64,000 nucleotides of DNA from Flavobacterium sp. CG_23.5. GTDB lineage: Bacteria; Bacteroidota; Bacteroidia; Flavobacteriales; Flavobacteriaceae. Position numbers and translations under genes: made by a program. This document shows, piece by piece, positions 1 to 9,162 of this stretch. The DNA is taken from NCBI RefSeq assembly GCF_017875765.1, contig NZ_JAGGNA010000001.1, positions 643,001 to 707,000 on the forward strand, in the 5' to 3' direction. Under the pieces are notes generated by a model. The model searched no databases and had not been told where the DNA came from. It worked only from the letters and a program-made list of their open reading frames with translations. Position 1 is the stretch's first letter. Every line of letters begins with the position of its first letter.

Positions 1-271
1 GATTAACGACATTGTTTGCGATCATATAATTGTCATGCTCCTCTGACTTTATAGAGATATAATTAATTTTTTCTAATGGATTTAATCCAATACTAATTCT
101 ATATTTATTTATTAAATCCAAAGTTTGATTTTCGGAAGTACTGTAAGAATAATTAGCTACAATTGGAGAAGAAACACTTGCCGCTTGCCCGACTGAAGAA
201 TCCGAAGAACAAGAAAACATGGTATTTATTGCTGAAAAAAGTACTAATGTACGAAGTAAATTAAATTTCAT
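1..271 (-). CDS. CAP-domain (SCP/PR1-like) lipoprotein, C-terminus beyond window edge
   Basis: This gene runs off the left edge, so only the first 90 residues are visible. They begin with a short hydrophobic signal ending in a lipobox (M-F-S-C followed by SSDSS), which predicts a lipoprotein. After a Ser/Ala-rich linker comes LDLINKYRISIGLNPL and then EEHDNYM, the typical opening of bacterial CAP domains (YkwD-like), where the first conserved His lies in the H-x-x-Y-M segment. CAP proteins are secreted or surface proteins of mostly unknown activity. The gene is divergent from nothing nearby and is separated from pdxH by about 170 bases of AT-rich DNA. The family call is fairly sure; the function is not. 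Confidence 0.75.
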   Translation of the reverse strand, partial: MKFNLLRTLVLFSAINTMFSCSSDSSVGQAASVSSPIVANYSYSTSENQTLDLINKYRISIGLNPLEKINYISIKSEEHDNYMIANNVVN

Positions 272-441
272 AAAACGTTAAGTAGTTCAAATTTAAAGTA
301 GATTGTGGGGCAAACTTCTTTAAAAAAAATTATAAATATTATTGCTTATTAATATTCAAAACTACTTTTTTTATCGTCTAAGTACCAAATAAAATCGACA
401 AACTACACAATATTAACAACTTATACCATTCTTTTCTTACA

Positions 442-1086
442 TCAAGGAGAGAGTCGTTCTATTTTCCAAGCGAAATTTTCTTGGCTTGTGTATCGAATTC
501 TGTCGTGTAAACGATTTGGCCTTCCTTGCCAAAACTCAACTTCGACAGGAGTAACTAAAAATCCTCCCCAGTGATCTGGTCTGGGAATTACAATTCCTTC
601 ATAATCGTTTTCTAATTGTTTTAAATTTTCTTCCAAAAAAGCACGAGAAGGAACAACCTCGCTTTGATTTGACACAATGGCTCCTAATTTGCTTCCGTCT
701 GGTCTGGATTCGAAATAATTGTCTGAAGTAATTTCAGATGTTTTGTGAGCAATTCCTTTTATAATAACTTGTCGCTCCATAGAATGCCAAAAGAAAGACA
801 AACATATTTTTGGATTATCAGCAATAGCTTTTCCCTTTTCTGAATTATAATTTGTATAAAAAATGAATCCTTCCTCGTTAAATTTTTTCAACAAAACAAC
901 CCTTGATCTTGGAAATCCATCTAAACCAATTGTAGCAACGGTCATCGCATTTACTTCCTCGTTTCCTCCAAATTCTTCTATTTCATGAAACCATCGGTGA
1001 AATAAATTAATAGGATCTTCGGGGATATTTGATTCCAATAACTCACTCTTTTCATATGATTTTCTGTAATGACTTAAATCTTCCAT
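442..1086 (-). CDS. pdxH: Pyridoxamine 5'-phosphate oxidase
   Basis: PdxH oxidises pyridoxamine or pyridoxine 5'-phosphate to pyridoxal 5'-phosphate using FMN and O2; it is cytoplasmic and acts in vitamin B6 synthesis and salvage. The protein shows the usual PdxH order: the N-terminal YRKSYEKSELLE segment, an FMN-binding split barrel (PRSRVVLLK, GFIFYTNY), and the conserved C-terminal EFWQGR..RLHDR block followed by a W..ERLSP end. I chose the ATG giving 214 residues (MEDLSHYRK), the family's normal length. An upstream in-frame ATG at 1134 would add 16 residues with no family resemblance. It is the last gene of a minus-strand run with rnz. Confidence 0.95.
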   Translation of the reverse strand: MEDLSHYRKSYEKSELLESNIPEDPINLFHRWFHEIEEFGGNEEVNAMTVATIGLDGFPRSRVVLLKKFNEEGFIFYTNYNSEKGKAIADNPKICLSFFWHSMERQVIIKGIAHKTSEITSDNYFESRPDGSKLGAIVSNQSEVVPSRAFLEENLKQLENDYEGIVIPRPDHWGGFLVTPVEVEFWQGRPNRLHDRIRYTSQENFAWKIERLSP

Positions 1087-1158
1087 ATTTTTGATATTTT
1101 CTATTATTGTTATCGTATTATCTTTGAAACTCATTCAAATAAATTATTTTTTTTACGT

Positions 1159-2064
1159 TTAAAACTCAAAAATTTTTCCATCATCAGCTAGAAGTACTTC
1201 TGGAAAAATAGTTTCAGCTTCTTCTTTAAAAAGAGCTATACTTTCATAACGTGTAGAGTAATGTCCTAAAATTAATTGCTTTGCATTAGATTTAAAAGCA
1301 ATCATCGCAGCTTCCTTTGCAGTAGAATGAAGGGTTTTTTTAGCTAAACTTTCTTCTGATTGTAAAAAAGTTGATTCATGGTATAAAACATCTACATTTT
1401 CTACGATTGAAAGTATAGATTCATCATAAGCTGTATCCGAACAAAAAGCATAATTTTTAGCGGGAACAGGATCAAAAGTTAATTTGTCGTTTTCAATTAT
1501 CCTCCCGTCTTCCAAGGTAATGTCTTTACCATTTTTTATCTTCTGATAATAACACGTATCGATTTCATAATTTTGAACTGCATCCAAATTAAGTTTCCTC
1601 TCCCCTATTTTTTCTTGGAAAAAAAAACCATTGGTATACACACGATGTTTTAACGGTATGGTTTTCACCAAAACCTTTTCGTCTTCAAATATTATTTCGC
1701 TTTCTGTTGATTCCAATTCATGAAAAAACAAACCATAATTTGTCCAAGAATTTGATAACCGCAATTGTAATTTGATGATTTCTTTAATTCCTTTTGGACC
1801 ATAAATATGCAAATCGGTAGTTCTATTTAACAAACTGAAGGTCGAAACTAAACCAACTAACCCAAAAAAATGATCTCCATGTAAATGCGAAATGAAGATA
1901 TGATTAATCTTTGAAAACCTGATTTTATTCTTGCGTAGTTGCACTTGTGTACCTTCTCCACAGTCGATTAAAAAAAGTCTGTTTTTTATGTCTAAAATCT
2001 GTGAAGTGGGATTGGTAAAAGTTCGAGGTGTAGCTGCATAGCAACCAAGTATTGTTAGTTTCAA
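1159..2064 (-). CDS. rnz: Ribonuclease Z (tRNA 3'-processing endonuclease)
   Basis: RNase Z is a zinc-dependent metallo-beta-lactamase-fold endonuclease that trims the 3' trailer of tRNA precursors. At 301 residues it is the normal short-form length. The zinc motif HLHGDH is at residues 60-65; further ligands are in CSDTAYD and LGHYSTRY near the C-terminus, and the HSTAKEAA segment is characteristic of the family. It lies between pdxH and the small STAS-like gene on the same strand. The family is relevant here because tRNAs in this lineage, like the tRNA-Tyr at 37.2 kb, do not encode CCA and need RNase Z processing (inference). Confidence 0.95.
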   Translation of the reverse strand: MKLTILGCYAATPRTFTNPTSQILDIKNRLFLIDCGEGTQVQLRKNKIRFSKINHIFISHLHGDHFFGLVGLVSTFSLLNRTTDLHIYGPKGIKEIIKLQLRLSNSWTNYGLFFHELESTESEIIFEDEKVLVKTIPLKHRVYTNGFFFQEKIGERKLNLDAVQNYEIDTCYYQKIKNGKDITLEDGRIIENDKLTFDPVPAKNYAFCSDTAYDESILSIVENVDVLYHESTFLQSEESLAKKTLHSTAKEAAMIAFKSNAKQLILGHYSTRYESIALFKEEAETIFPEVLLADDGKIFEF

Positions 2065-2137
2065 GTTCTTGTTTATTCGGTTATTGTGTATTGGTTAAAT
2101 CAATTAAACGGTTAAACAAATAACCGAATACACTGAT

Positions 2138-2470
2138 TTAAAAACCTAAATCTCTTTCAATTTCTTCCATTTCAATAATATCATGCGCTTCTAATAATGA
2201 AGGTACGACAGTTAGTTTACTGGAAACCGCATTAAAATCAAAATCTGAGGTAACTACAACAAATGATTTTTTAGCTTTTTTATGTTGTTTTGATAAAGGT
2301 TTAAATAATTTGATGTCATTTGCAGAAAAATCTTTATACTGTAAAAGATCAATAATTATATTGTGTTTTTCAAATGTTTTATATTGATGGGTAACTTTCA
2401 TCAAAAAAGAGGTAAAATCACCTTGTGTATCTCTAATGGTTATCGTGTGGGCTTTTTGGTCTACTTTCAT
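2138..2470 (-). CDS. Small STAS-like protein, function unknown
   Basis: This is a 110-residue soluble protein with no signal peptide. The alternating pattern (HTITIRDTQGD, NIIIDLLQYKDF, KSFVVVTSDFDF, LTVVPSLLEAHDIIEMEEIERDLGF) looks like the beta-alpha STAS fold of anti-sigma antagonists. It has no clear phosphorylatable Ser in the usual D-x-S position. It sits between pyrB and rnz with about 70 bases on either side. From memory such small genes commonly accompany rnz in Flavobacteriaceae, and some annotations mislabel them ribonuclease Z; it has none of the metal motifs of that enzyme. The fold is inferred from pattern only. Confidence 0.7.
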   Translation of the reverse strand: MKVDQKAHTITIRDTQGDFTSFLMKVTHQYKTFEKHNIIIDLLQYKDFSANDIKLFKPLSKQHKKAKKSFVVVTSDFDFNAVSSKLTVVPSLLEAHDIIEMEEIERDLGF

Positions 2471-2542
2471 TTTTTTTGAATTTCAGAGATGATGAATCGA
2501 AAAATTTTTATTAAAAGCTAATTTACAAAGTTTTCTATTAAT

Positions 2543-3469
2543 TTACTGAATTTTTGAAGCCAAAAGATAAATAACCGCCATTCTAATTGCGACCCCATTT
2601 TCGACTTGGTTTAAAATCACAGATTGATGTGAATCCGCAACTTCACTGGTGATTTCTACACCACGATTTATAGGACCGGGATGCATGATTACAATTTCCT
2701 TATTTAGGGAATCCAATAAAGTCTTATCAACTCCATATTGCTGTGCATATTCTCTAGTTGAAGGAAAATAATTCACATCCAATCTCTCATTTTGGACTCG
2801 TAACATATTAGCGACGTCACACCATTCCAACGCTTTTCTCAAATTAGGTTCGACCGTCACACCAAGAGACTCAATATATCTTGGAATAAGTGTTTTGGGC
2901 CCGCAAACTTTAACTTCTGCTCCCTGCATTTTCAAAGCATATATATTTGATAAGGCAACTCGGGAATGCAAAACATCACCAACAATAACTACTTTTTTCC
3001 CAGCCACTTCTCCCAGTTTTTCTCTAATCGAATAACTGTCTAACAAGGCTTGTGTTGGATGTTCATGAGCTCCGTCTCCTGCATTTACTATGCTCGCTTT
3101 AACATTTTTTGACAAGAAATAGGCAGCTCCAGGATTGGCATGTCGCATGACTACCATATCCACTTTCATCGAAAGAATATTATTTACGGTATCAATTAGT
3201 GTTTCTCCTTTTTTGACAGAAGATTGCGCTGCCGAAAAACTAATAACATCTGCTGACAGTCGTTTTTGTGCTAATTCAAAAGAAAGTTTTGTTCTTGTAC
3301 TATTTTCGAAAAAAATGTTAGCTATTGTAATATCTCGTAAGGAAGGTACTTTTTTTATTGGTCTATTGATGACTTCTTTAAAATGATCGGCTGTTTCAAA
3401 AATTAAGTCAATATCATTCTTGTTGATGTATTTTATACCTAATAAATGATTTACGCTTAATTCTTTCAT
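2543..3469 (-). CDS. pyrB: Aspartate carbamoyltransferase, catalytic subunit
   Basis: PyrB joins carbamoyl phosphate to aspartate, the first committed step of pyrimidine synthesis. The carbamoyl-phosphate loop STRT is at residues 57-60, HPTQALLD at 137-144, and HPGPINRG near 263-270; the 308-residue length is normal. It lies 54 bases after pyrR in the same direction, the usual pairing of a pyrimidine regulator and its target. No regulatory-chain pyrI gene is present next to it, so this enzyme probably works as an unregulated trimer (inference). Confidence 0.97.
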   Translation of the reverse strand: MKELSVNHLLGIKYINKNDIDLIFETADHFKEVINRPIKKVPSLRDITIANIFFENSTRTKLSFELAQKRLSADVISFSAAQSSVKKGETLIDTVNNILSMKVDMVVMRHANPGAAYFLSKNVKASIVNAGDGAHEHPTQALLDSYSIREKLGEVAGKKVVIVGDVLHSRVALSNIYALKMQGAEVKVCGPKTLIPRYIESLGVTVEPNLRKALEWCDVANMLRVQNERLDVNYFPSTREYAQQYGVDKTLLDSLNKEIVIMHPGPINRGVEITSEVADSHQSVILNQVENGVAIRMAVIYLLASKIQ

Positions 3470-3523
3470 TTTTTTTACGATTATTAGTTTTTTAAATAAT
3501 TAGATTTTAAACTGATTCTAAAT

Positions 3524-4063
3524 CTAATTTGTGATCAAATAAACGGCATCTTCACCATCATTTTCTTTCCAACTCACCTTTACTTTTTCGTTATTTATCG
3601 AATCTACCTGCCTCCCTCTATAATCTGGTTGAATGGGTAAATTACGACTAAAACGTCTGTCAATTAAAACTAGTAATTCTATTTCCGAGGGTCTTCCAAA
3701 AGATTGAATAGCTGTCAAAGCTGATCTGATACTTCTACCGGTAAATAAAACATCATCAATAAAAATGACTTTTTTGTTTTCAACGATAAAATTAATTTTG
3801 GTTTTATTTGCTTCTAATGGCTTATCCGTTCTTCGAAAATCGTCTCTAAAGAAAGTAATATCCAAGTAGCCTAATTGAATTTCGGGAGTATCATATTCTT
3901 TTTCTAAAATTTCTTTTAAACGTTCTGCTAAAAAAACACCTCTCGGTTGTATTCCTACCAATATGGTATCCGAAAAATCTAAGTGTTTTTCAATCAACTG
4001 ACAAGCCAAACGATGCAATATGATAGTAACTTCTTTTGCAGTAAGTAATACTTTTTGACTCAT
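3524..4063 (-). CDS. pyrR: PyrR, pyrimidine operon regulator / uracil phosphoribosyltransferase
   Basis: PyrR binds pyr mRNA in response to UMP and also has uracil phosphoribosyltransferase activity. The PRPP-binding loop VIFIDDVLFTGRS is at residues 99-111, and LVGIQPRGVFLA is the conserved PRPP-fold strand/loop. I start at the ATG giving 179 residues, the normal family length. A longer reading would start from TTG at 4090, but the -7 promoter box lies there (4088-4095), so the message would not contain that codon. It heads the minus-strand run pyrR-pyrB-(STAS-like)-rnz-pdxH. I could not recognise a PyrR attenuator in the short leader. Confidence 0.93.
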   Translation of the reverse strand: MSQKVLLTAKEVTIILHRLACQLIEKHLDFSDTILVGIQPRGVFLAERLKEILEKEYDTPEIQLGYLDITFFRDDFRRTDKPLEANKTKINFIVENKKVIFIDDVLFTGRSIRSALTAIQSFGRPSEIELLVLIDRRFSRNLPIQPDYRGRQVDSINNEKVKVSWKENDGEDAVYLITN

Positions 4064-4087
4064 AGTAAAGTGTAGTGTTTGGTTTTG

Positions 4088-4095
4088 CAAATATA
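4088..4095 (-). promoter_or_regulatory. Promoter -7 box of the pyrR operon
   Basis: On the minus strand this reads TATATTTG, matching the Bacteroidota sigma-ABfr -7 consensus TAnnTTTG. It is about 25 bases upstream of the 179-residue pyrR start and overlaps the alternative TTG start. The -33 TTTG element is not clear. Confidence 0.6.
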
Positions 4096-4423
4096 CAAAT
4101 TCCCCTTTATGATTTTATTTTAAAAAGCGAGAAAATAAGGAATCAATTACTTACCAATAGAATCTGTATCGCCTTATGCCAAATATACTCTAACTTTCCT
4201 TAATTCTCTATTTCAAACTAACTAAAAAGCATTAAAACAAAGATAGTTTTAAATAAAAAAATAGTTTTAAATCATTTAATTATAAAGTTTAATATTTGTA
4301 ACTTATGTCATCCTTTTAATAAAAAAATTTTGCAATAATTCATATGAATTATATAACATAATAACTTTTCTGTTTTATAATTTTACATAATAAATCAAAA
4401 TAATTTAACTAAAAAAAAATATC

Positions 4424-4597
4424 ATGCAAAAAAAAATTACAAGATTATTAATGCTCTTTATAGTATTAATATCATTTACAGGATGTTCAGTAATTGAAGG
4501 AATATTTAAAGCGGGAATAGGCGTTGGTATATTTATCGTAGTAGCAATTATAGCCGTAGTTGTACTAATTATAAGTAAAGTTTTCGGTAAAAAATAA
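4424..4597 (+). CDS. 57-residue lipoprotein with one membrane segment
   Basis: A short gene opposite in direction to its neighbours. It has a Lys/Arg-bearing start (MQKKITR), a hydrophobic signal ending in the lipobox F-T-G-C at Cys21, then EGIFKAGIGVGIF and a run of Ile/Val ending in Lys (SKVFGKK). So it would be an inner-membrane peptide, either lipid-anchored or with a second membrane span. A leader of over 300 AT-rich bases precedes it, and a strong terminator hairpin follows 60 bases after the stop, which supports expression as a single gene. Similar tiny proteins occur across Bacteroidota and are sometimes mislabelled phosphatidate cytidylyltransferase; it is far too small for that enzyme. 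Function unknown. Confidence 0.75.
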   Translation: MQKKITRLLMLFIVLISFTGCSVIEGIFKAGIGVGIFIVVAIIAVVVLIISKVFGKK

Positions 4598-4655
4598 TTT
4601 AAAGATTAATTACAGTTTGACTTTTATTTATAAAATAGTACTCTGTCTAATAGTG

Positions 4656-4695
4656 AAAACCCGCAATTCAAAATTTGAATTGCGGGTTTTTTTTA
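4656..4695. terminator. Bidirectional terminator between the small lipoprotein and purC
   Basis: A near-perfect inverted repeat: arms AAACCCGCAATTCAAA and its complement, flanked by A-run on the left and T-run on the right. It can stop transcription from both converging genes. Confidence 0.85.
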
Positions 4696-4710
4696 TCTAA
4701 TTTTATTTTC

Positions 4711-5664
4711 TTATCTCTTGTCTAAATAAGCCAAAACGTTTTTTTCAATTCGTTCATCAATATTAGAAATATCTGCTTTTACGAATTTTTCACCAAGAAT
4801 GTTTTCATATAATTCGATATATCTTTCTGAAACGGTTTCTATATATTCGTCAGTCATATCAGGAATTTGTTGTCCTTCCAGACCTTGAAAACCATTTTCT
4901 ATTAACCAACGACGAACAAATTCTTTGGATAATTGTTTTTGCTCCTCGCCTTTATCTTGTCTTTCCTGATAGCCTTCTGAATAGAAATAACGAGAAGAAT
5001 CAGGTGTATGAATTTCATCTATTAGAACAATTACACCTTCTTTGGTTTTACCAAATTCATATTTTGTATCTACCAAAATCAATCCACGGCTGGCGGCAAT
5101 TTCGGTTCCTCTTTGAAACAAAGCTTTGGTGTATTTTTCTAAAACTAAATAGTCTTCTTCAGTAACAATTCCTTTTGACAGAATGTCTTCTCTAGAAATA
5201 TCGGCATCGTGTTCACCATTATCTGCCTTTGTTGTTGGCGTAATAATAGGTTCCGGAAATTTGTCGTTCTCTTTTAATCCTTCTGGCATTTTCACGCCAC
5301 AAATTTCTCTTTTTCCAAGCGCATATTCGCGAGCAGCATGACCTGAAAGATAGCCACGTATCACCATTTCTACTTTGAAAGGGGAACATAAATAACCAAC
5401 TGCAACACTTGGATCTGGTGTAGCAATTAACCAATTAGGAACAATATCTTTAGTCAATTCCATAAATTTAGTGGCAATTTGATTTAGAATTTGCCCTTTG
5501 TACGGAATTCCTTTTGGCAAAACCACATCAAAAGCTGAAAGCCTATCGGTCGCTACCATTACTAAAAGTTCATCGTTAATGTTATAAACTTCTCTAACTT
5601 TTCCTCTATAAACTGATTTTTGATTTGGAAAATTAAAGTCAGTCGTTGTAATTGTATTGCTCAT
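4711..5664 (-). CDS. purC: SAICAR synthase (phosphoribosylaminoimidazole-succinocarboxamide synthase)
   Basis: PurC condenses CAIR with aspartate using ATP in purine synthesis; it is cytoplasmic. The 317-residue protein shows GKVREVY (21-27), ATDRLSAFD (38-46), [12 protein letters not shown] (142-153) and DTKYEFG (199-205), all SAICAR synthase signatures. The extended C-terminus is usual for Bacteroidota forms. It is monocistronic, with its own -7 promoter box upstream and a shared terminator downstream, and it does not sit in a pur cluster. Confidence 0.97.
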   Translation of the reverse strand: MSNTITTTDFNFPNQKSVYRGKVREVYNINDELLVMVATDRLSAFDVVLPKGIPYKGQILNQIATKFMELTKDIVPNWLIATPDPSVAVGYLCSPFKVEMVIRGYLSGHAAREYALGKREICGVKMPEGLKENDKFPEPIITPTTKADNGEHDADISREDILSKGIVTEEDYLVLEKYTKALFQRGTEIAASRGLILVDTKYEFGKTKEGVIVLIDEIHTPDSSRYFYSEGYQERQDKGEEQKQLSKEFVRRWLIENGFQGLEGQQIPDMTDEYIETVSERYIELYENILGEKFVKADISNIDERIEKNVLAYLDKR

Positions 5665-5697
5665 TATAGTTGTTGTGTTGTGTTATTTTAATAAATG

Positions 5698-5705
5698 CAA
5701 ATTTA
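5698..5705 (-). promoter_or_regulatory. Promoter -7 box of purC
   Basis: On the minus strand this reads TAAATTTG, matching TAnnTTTG, 34 bases before the purC start codon. No clear -33 element was found. Confidence 0.5.
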
Positions 5706-5743
5706 AAATTATTTCATCTAGATTCAATGAAAAAAAGTAGTTT

Positions 5744-8101
5744 TTACTTACTCTGTTTTTCAAGAAGCGTATTGTTGAATAAATTCAGGATACGGCTGTA
5801 TTCATCTACCCAAGAATAGGTTTCTTTAAAACCATGAGCTTCTACAGGGAAACTTGACAAGCTCCATTTTTTCTTTCCTAATTCTATAAATCGTTGTGAT
5901 AAGCGTACGATATCTTTGTACTCTACATTGTCATCGACCATTCCGTGAAGCATTAATAAATTGCCTTCAAGATTATTTGCAAAATAAATTGGAGAACTTT
6001 TTTTGTAAGCATCTGGATCTGTTTCCGGGAAATTAAGAATATTTCCGGTGTAGCCATGATTGTAATGTGCCCAGTCCGTCACCGAGCGCAATGCAGCTCC
6101 TGATGCAAATTCTTTTGGAGCGGTAAGCATAGCCATCAAAGTTATAAAACCGCCGTATGAGCCACCATAAATCCCAACTTTATTAGTTTCGATTCCCAAA
6201 TTTTGAACAATATAATTTTTACCGTCAATTTGATCCGATAAATCTTTACCGCCCATAAATCGGTAAATTCCAGTTCTAAATTCACGTCCATATCCATCGC
6301 TTCCTCTATAATCAATATCTAAAACCGTATATCCCAAATCCGTCAATAAATTATGGAACATATATTCCCTATGATAATTGCTCCAATAATTATGAGCATT
6401 TTGCAAATAACCTGCTCCATGAACAAAGAGAATTGCTGCTTTATTGGCTTTGTCCGATTGTGGTTTGTACAATCTGGCATATATCAAAGTTCCGTCTTGT
6501 GCTTTAAAAGTGATTACTTCAGGAGTACGCCATTCGTACCCTTTGAATGCTTCGGTTGTAGAATTCGTTATTTGGCGCAGCGTTGTATTATTCTTATTTT
6601 CACCAATAAACAATTCCCATGGTTTATTTTTATAGGAATAACGAACCAACAAAGTGCTTTCATCGGGAGACAAACTTACTTCGTGAGCTCCATCTTTTGT
6701 CAGTACGGGCTGTAAAAGACCATCGGAAACATTCAATTTATAAAAATCCCTGTTTCCCGGATGTGTTGTATTGGTCGTTAAATAAAAAGTCTTTTTGTCT
6801 TTTGATAAAGTGACATTGCGAACTTCCCAATCTCCTTTGGTTAGTTGTGTTTTCTTTTTTGAGTTTAAATTATACGTGTATAAATGAGAATATCCTGTTA
6901 CTTCAGATTGAAAATAAATCGTTTGATTATCACCAAGAAATCCAAGTGTTCCCGAATCAAATGAATCAGACGGAATACCAGGTCCGCCAATCCATGCTTC
7001 ATCATGCTGGTATTCAATTTCGTCAAAAGTTCCTTTTTCTAAATTTAGACTTATCAACCATCGGTCTTTATTGTCTTGACTTCTTATTTCAGCAATTGCG
7101 TGCGAACCATCTTGATTGTATATAGGTTCCGTAACTGCAATTAATTTATCTATTTTTTCTTTATTGCTCGATTTTTCATATAAACTAAGATATTTTGGCG
7201 CATCTTGAATATGACTCAACGCTGAAAAATTCATCATGTAAACAGTATCTTTTGCAATATTGTATATCCCAAATTTAGAGTTTACCAAATTATCTACCGA
7301 TACTTTTTCTTTCGTATCAATACTTTTATTGTAGCCATCAGCAGTAATAAAAGCTTCCATTTTTTCACTTCTAACATCCGATTCTTCTGTTAATCTAAAG
7401 GTTGCATAATTGCCATTTGGATTTATTTTCAGACTTTCAAATCTATTTTTTCCATAATAATACCCTTTTGGAAAATCAGATTTTACAGCATTCTTTTTTG
7501 CCAAATTCCACTTTTTCTTCGCCTCTTGATCACGCACGTATTGAAACAATTCAGTTTGTTGATTTTTCAAAAAAGAATCCTTTTCAGTTTCGGAATCGGT
7601 TGCCTTCCCTTTCTTAAAATTGGTAATTTGAATAATGGTGCCTTCTTTGGTATTGTACTTGAAGACATTTTCATTTTGTTCAAAAAATACAATTCCTTCC
7701 TCAAAACCCAATTGTAAATTTGAAATTGGACTACTTTGTTGGTAGAGTTTTTTGGAAATCTTATTTTTCACCGAATAAGAAAATAATCTTCCTTTATCAA
7801 TATAATAGAATAAATCTGAGGCTTTATTTCCTTTGAAATCCATTTTAGAAAATTCTGCTTCATTTGCAGGGACAAGTTCTGGTTTTGACAAACCATTTTT
7901 CCAAGAATAAGTAGATAATCCCAATTCATTATTTGGATTGCATTCGAAATATACTTTTTTTCCATCCAAAGACCAACGACCATTTACCGGCTGTACGCCA
8001 ATAAAAGCATCGCCTTTCATTATGTCTTCCAACTTTAGATTCTGACATTGACTTGTTACAGAAAAGAAAATACAGATAAGAACTGCTATTTTTTTATTCA
8101 T
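5744..8101 (-). CDS. Secreted S9-family (DPP IV-like) serine peptidase
   Basis: A 785-residue exported peptidase of the prolyl oligopeptidase family. After a signal peptide (about 1-20) comes a long beta-propeller region, then an alpha/beta-hydrolase domain from about residue 530. The nucleophile is Ser648 in GGSYGG, the acidic residue is in MVDDNV (about 723-724), and the His is in EAHGF (His756). The conserved DYRGSDGYGREFR segment precedes the nucleophile. Such enzymes release dipeptides or cut after proline in the periplasm or at the cell surface. It sits between purC and a HAD phosphatase without obvious functional links. Family certain, exact specificity not. Confidence 0.92.
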   Translation of the reverse strand: MNKKIAVLICIFFSVTSQCQNLKLEDIMKGDAFIGVQPVNGRWSLDGKKVYFECNPNNELGLSTYSWKNGLSKPELVPANEAEFSKMDFKGNKASDLFYYIDKGRLFSYSVKNKISKKLYQQSSPISNLQLGFEEGIVFFEQNENVFKYNTKEGTIIQITNFKKGKATDSETEKDSFLKNQQTELFQYVRDQEAKKKWNLAKKNAVKSDFPKGYYYGKNRFESLKINPNGNYATFRLTEESDVRSEKMEAFITADGYNKSIDTKEKVSVDNLVNSKFGIYNIAKDTVYMMNFSALSHIQDAPKYLSLYEKSSNKEKIDKLIAVTEPIYNQDGSHAIAEIRSQDNKDRWLISLNLEKGTFDEIEYQHDEAWIGGPGIPSDSFDSGTLGFLGDNQTIYFQSEVTGYSHLYTYNLNSKKKTQLTKGDWEVRNVTLSKDKKTFYLTTNTTHPGNRDFYKLNVSDGLLQPVLTKDGAHEVSLSPDESTLLVRYSYKNKPWELFIGENKNNTTLRQITNSTTEAFKGYEWRTPEVITFKAQDGTLIYARLYKPQSDKANKAAILFVHGAGYLQNAHNYWSNYHREYMFHNLLTDLGYTVLDIDYRGSDGYGREFRTGIYRFMGGKDLSDQIDGKNYIVQNLGIETNKVGIYGGSYGGFITLMAMLTAPKEFASGAALRSVTDWAHYNHGYTGNILNFPETDPDAYKKSSPIYFANNLEGNLLMLHGMVDDNVEYKDIVRLSQRFIELGKKKWSLSSFPVEAHGFKETYSWVDEYSRILNLFNNTLLEKQSK

Positions 8102-8147
8102 TTTAGTTTGGGTTATTTTAGGGTTTAATTAAGTTTGGTTAGAAAAA

Positions 8148-8972
8148 TTATTGTGCTATTTTCAAATTCAAAACAGTTTTCGAAAGGTATTTAGCGACAC
8201 CATCCTCATCATTTGAAGAAATTACTTCTAAATGCGAAAGTTTGTTTTTTAAGCTATGAGGCGCATTATTCATTAAAAGTCCTTTCCCTGTTGACTTCAA
8301 CATTTTCTCATCATTGTATCCATCTCCAAAAGAAATAGATTCTTCAAAAACAAAATTCTCGATTTCCAAAATTTTAGCAATAGCTACACTTTTATCGACT
8401 GCTTTGTCCATGAATTCCAAACAAATAGGAAGACTAAAGGCATGACTAAAAAGCTCCGAATGATTTTCTAAAATAGTATCTCTTAAATCAATCAATTTTG
8501 AGTGGCTTTCATGGGTGAAAAATAATTTTATTCCACTCAAATCATCCAAAGTAGTAAAATCTACAAGTTCAGGTAAATAGTTCAATTTTGTTTGAAAACT
8601 GTTTAATTTCTCATTATTTTTATTCGTTTGCCAAACGTTTTCTTTAAACAATACCGTAGTAATCTCAGGATCAATTTTTAGATTTAAGACAGATTTAATC
8701 GCATCACTTTCAATATCTCTCGAAAAAAGAAGTTCATTGTTAGGGTTATGAATTCTGGCACCATTTGAAGTTACCAAATAAACAGGACATTCTAATTCGG
8801 CTACAATTGGATGTGCATCAAGATGATGACGACCGGTGGCAACAATTATCAAATAGTTTTCTTCATGAAGTTTTTGGAAAACACGCTTAGTATAGTCTGA
8901 TATTTTATGGTGGGTATTAAGTAAAGTTCCGTCTAAATCGCTAATAACGACTTTAATTTTTTTCTTTATCAT
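8148..8972 (-). CDS. Cof-type HAD phosphatase (YidA/YbiV-like)
   Basis: A 274-residue cytoplasmic haloacid dehalogenase-superfamily phosphatase of the Cof class, which removes phosphate from sugar phosphates or cofactors. Motif I is SDLDGTLLN at 11-19 with nucleophile Asp12 and acid/base Asp14; motif II Thr lies in IIVATGRH; motif IV is GDGYND at 216-221. The cap region between them is the C2B type. It has its own promoter box upstream. The exact substrate cannot be read from sequence. Confidence 0.92.
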   Translation of the reverse strand: MIKKKIKVVISDLDGTLLNTHHKISDYTKRVFQKLHEENYLIIVATGRHHLDAHPIVAELECPVYLVTSNGARIHNPNNELLFSRDIESDAIKSVLNLKIDPEITTVLFKENVWQTNKNNEKLNSFQTKLNYLPELVDFTTLDDLSGIKLFFTHESHSKLIDLRDTILENHSELFSHAFSLPICLEFMDKAVDKSVAIAKILEIENFVFEESISFGDGYNDEKMLKSTGKGLLMNNAPHSLKNKLSHLEVISSNDEDGVAKYLSKTVLNLKIAQ

Positions 8973-9003
8973 CTTTCGTTTTTCACTGTCATTTTAGTAA
9001 TTC

Positions 9004-9011
9004 CAAATTTA
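9004..9011 (-). promoter_or_regulatory. Promoter -7 box of the HAD phosphatase gene
   Basis: Reads TAAATTTG on the minus strand (TAnnTTTG consensus), about 32 bases before the start codon. It lies downstream of the phoH terminator, so the phosphatase gene is probably its own transcription unit. Confidence 0.5.
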
Positions 9012-9090
9012 TTCTATTTCAAAGAGATACACAAAAAAATAAAGTGATACGAAAGAGACAGAATGGATTTTAAATTTTGGTTAAAATAAG

Positions 9091-9139
9091 AAACGAAAGG
9101 CAAAAATTTTATCTACTAAAATCTTCGAGCCTTTCGTTT
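9091..9139 (-). terminator. Terminator downstream of phoH
   Basis: An 11-base inverted repeat (AAACGAAAGGC and its complement) with a second inner pairing ATTTTA/TAAAAT in the loop makes a long hairpin just after the phoH stop codon. Confidence 0.75.
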
Positions 9140-9162
9140 TATAATAAATTTAAATACTATTT

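Noticed and set aside
4088..4095. Upstream TTG start for pyrR
   Set aside because: It coincides with the -7 promoter box, so the codon would not be in the message; the ATG at 4063 gives the family length.
5219..5434. 71-codon frame inside purC on the same strand
   Set aside because: It lies fully within the purC gene in another frame, with Cys- and Trp-rich composition typical of a shadow.
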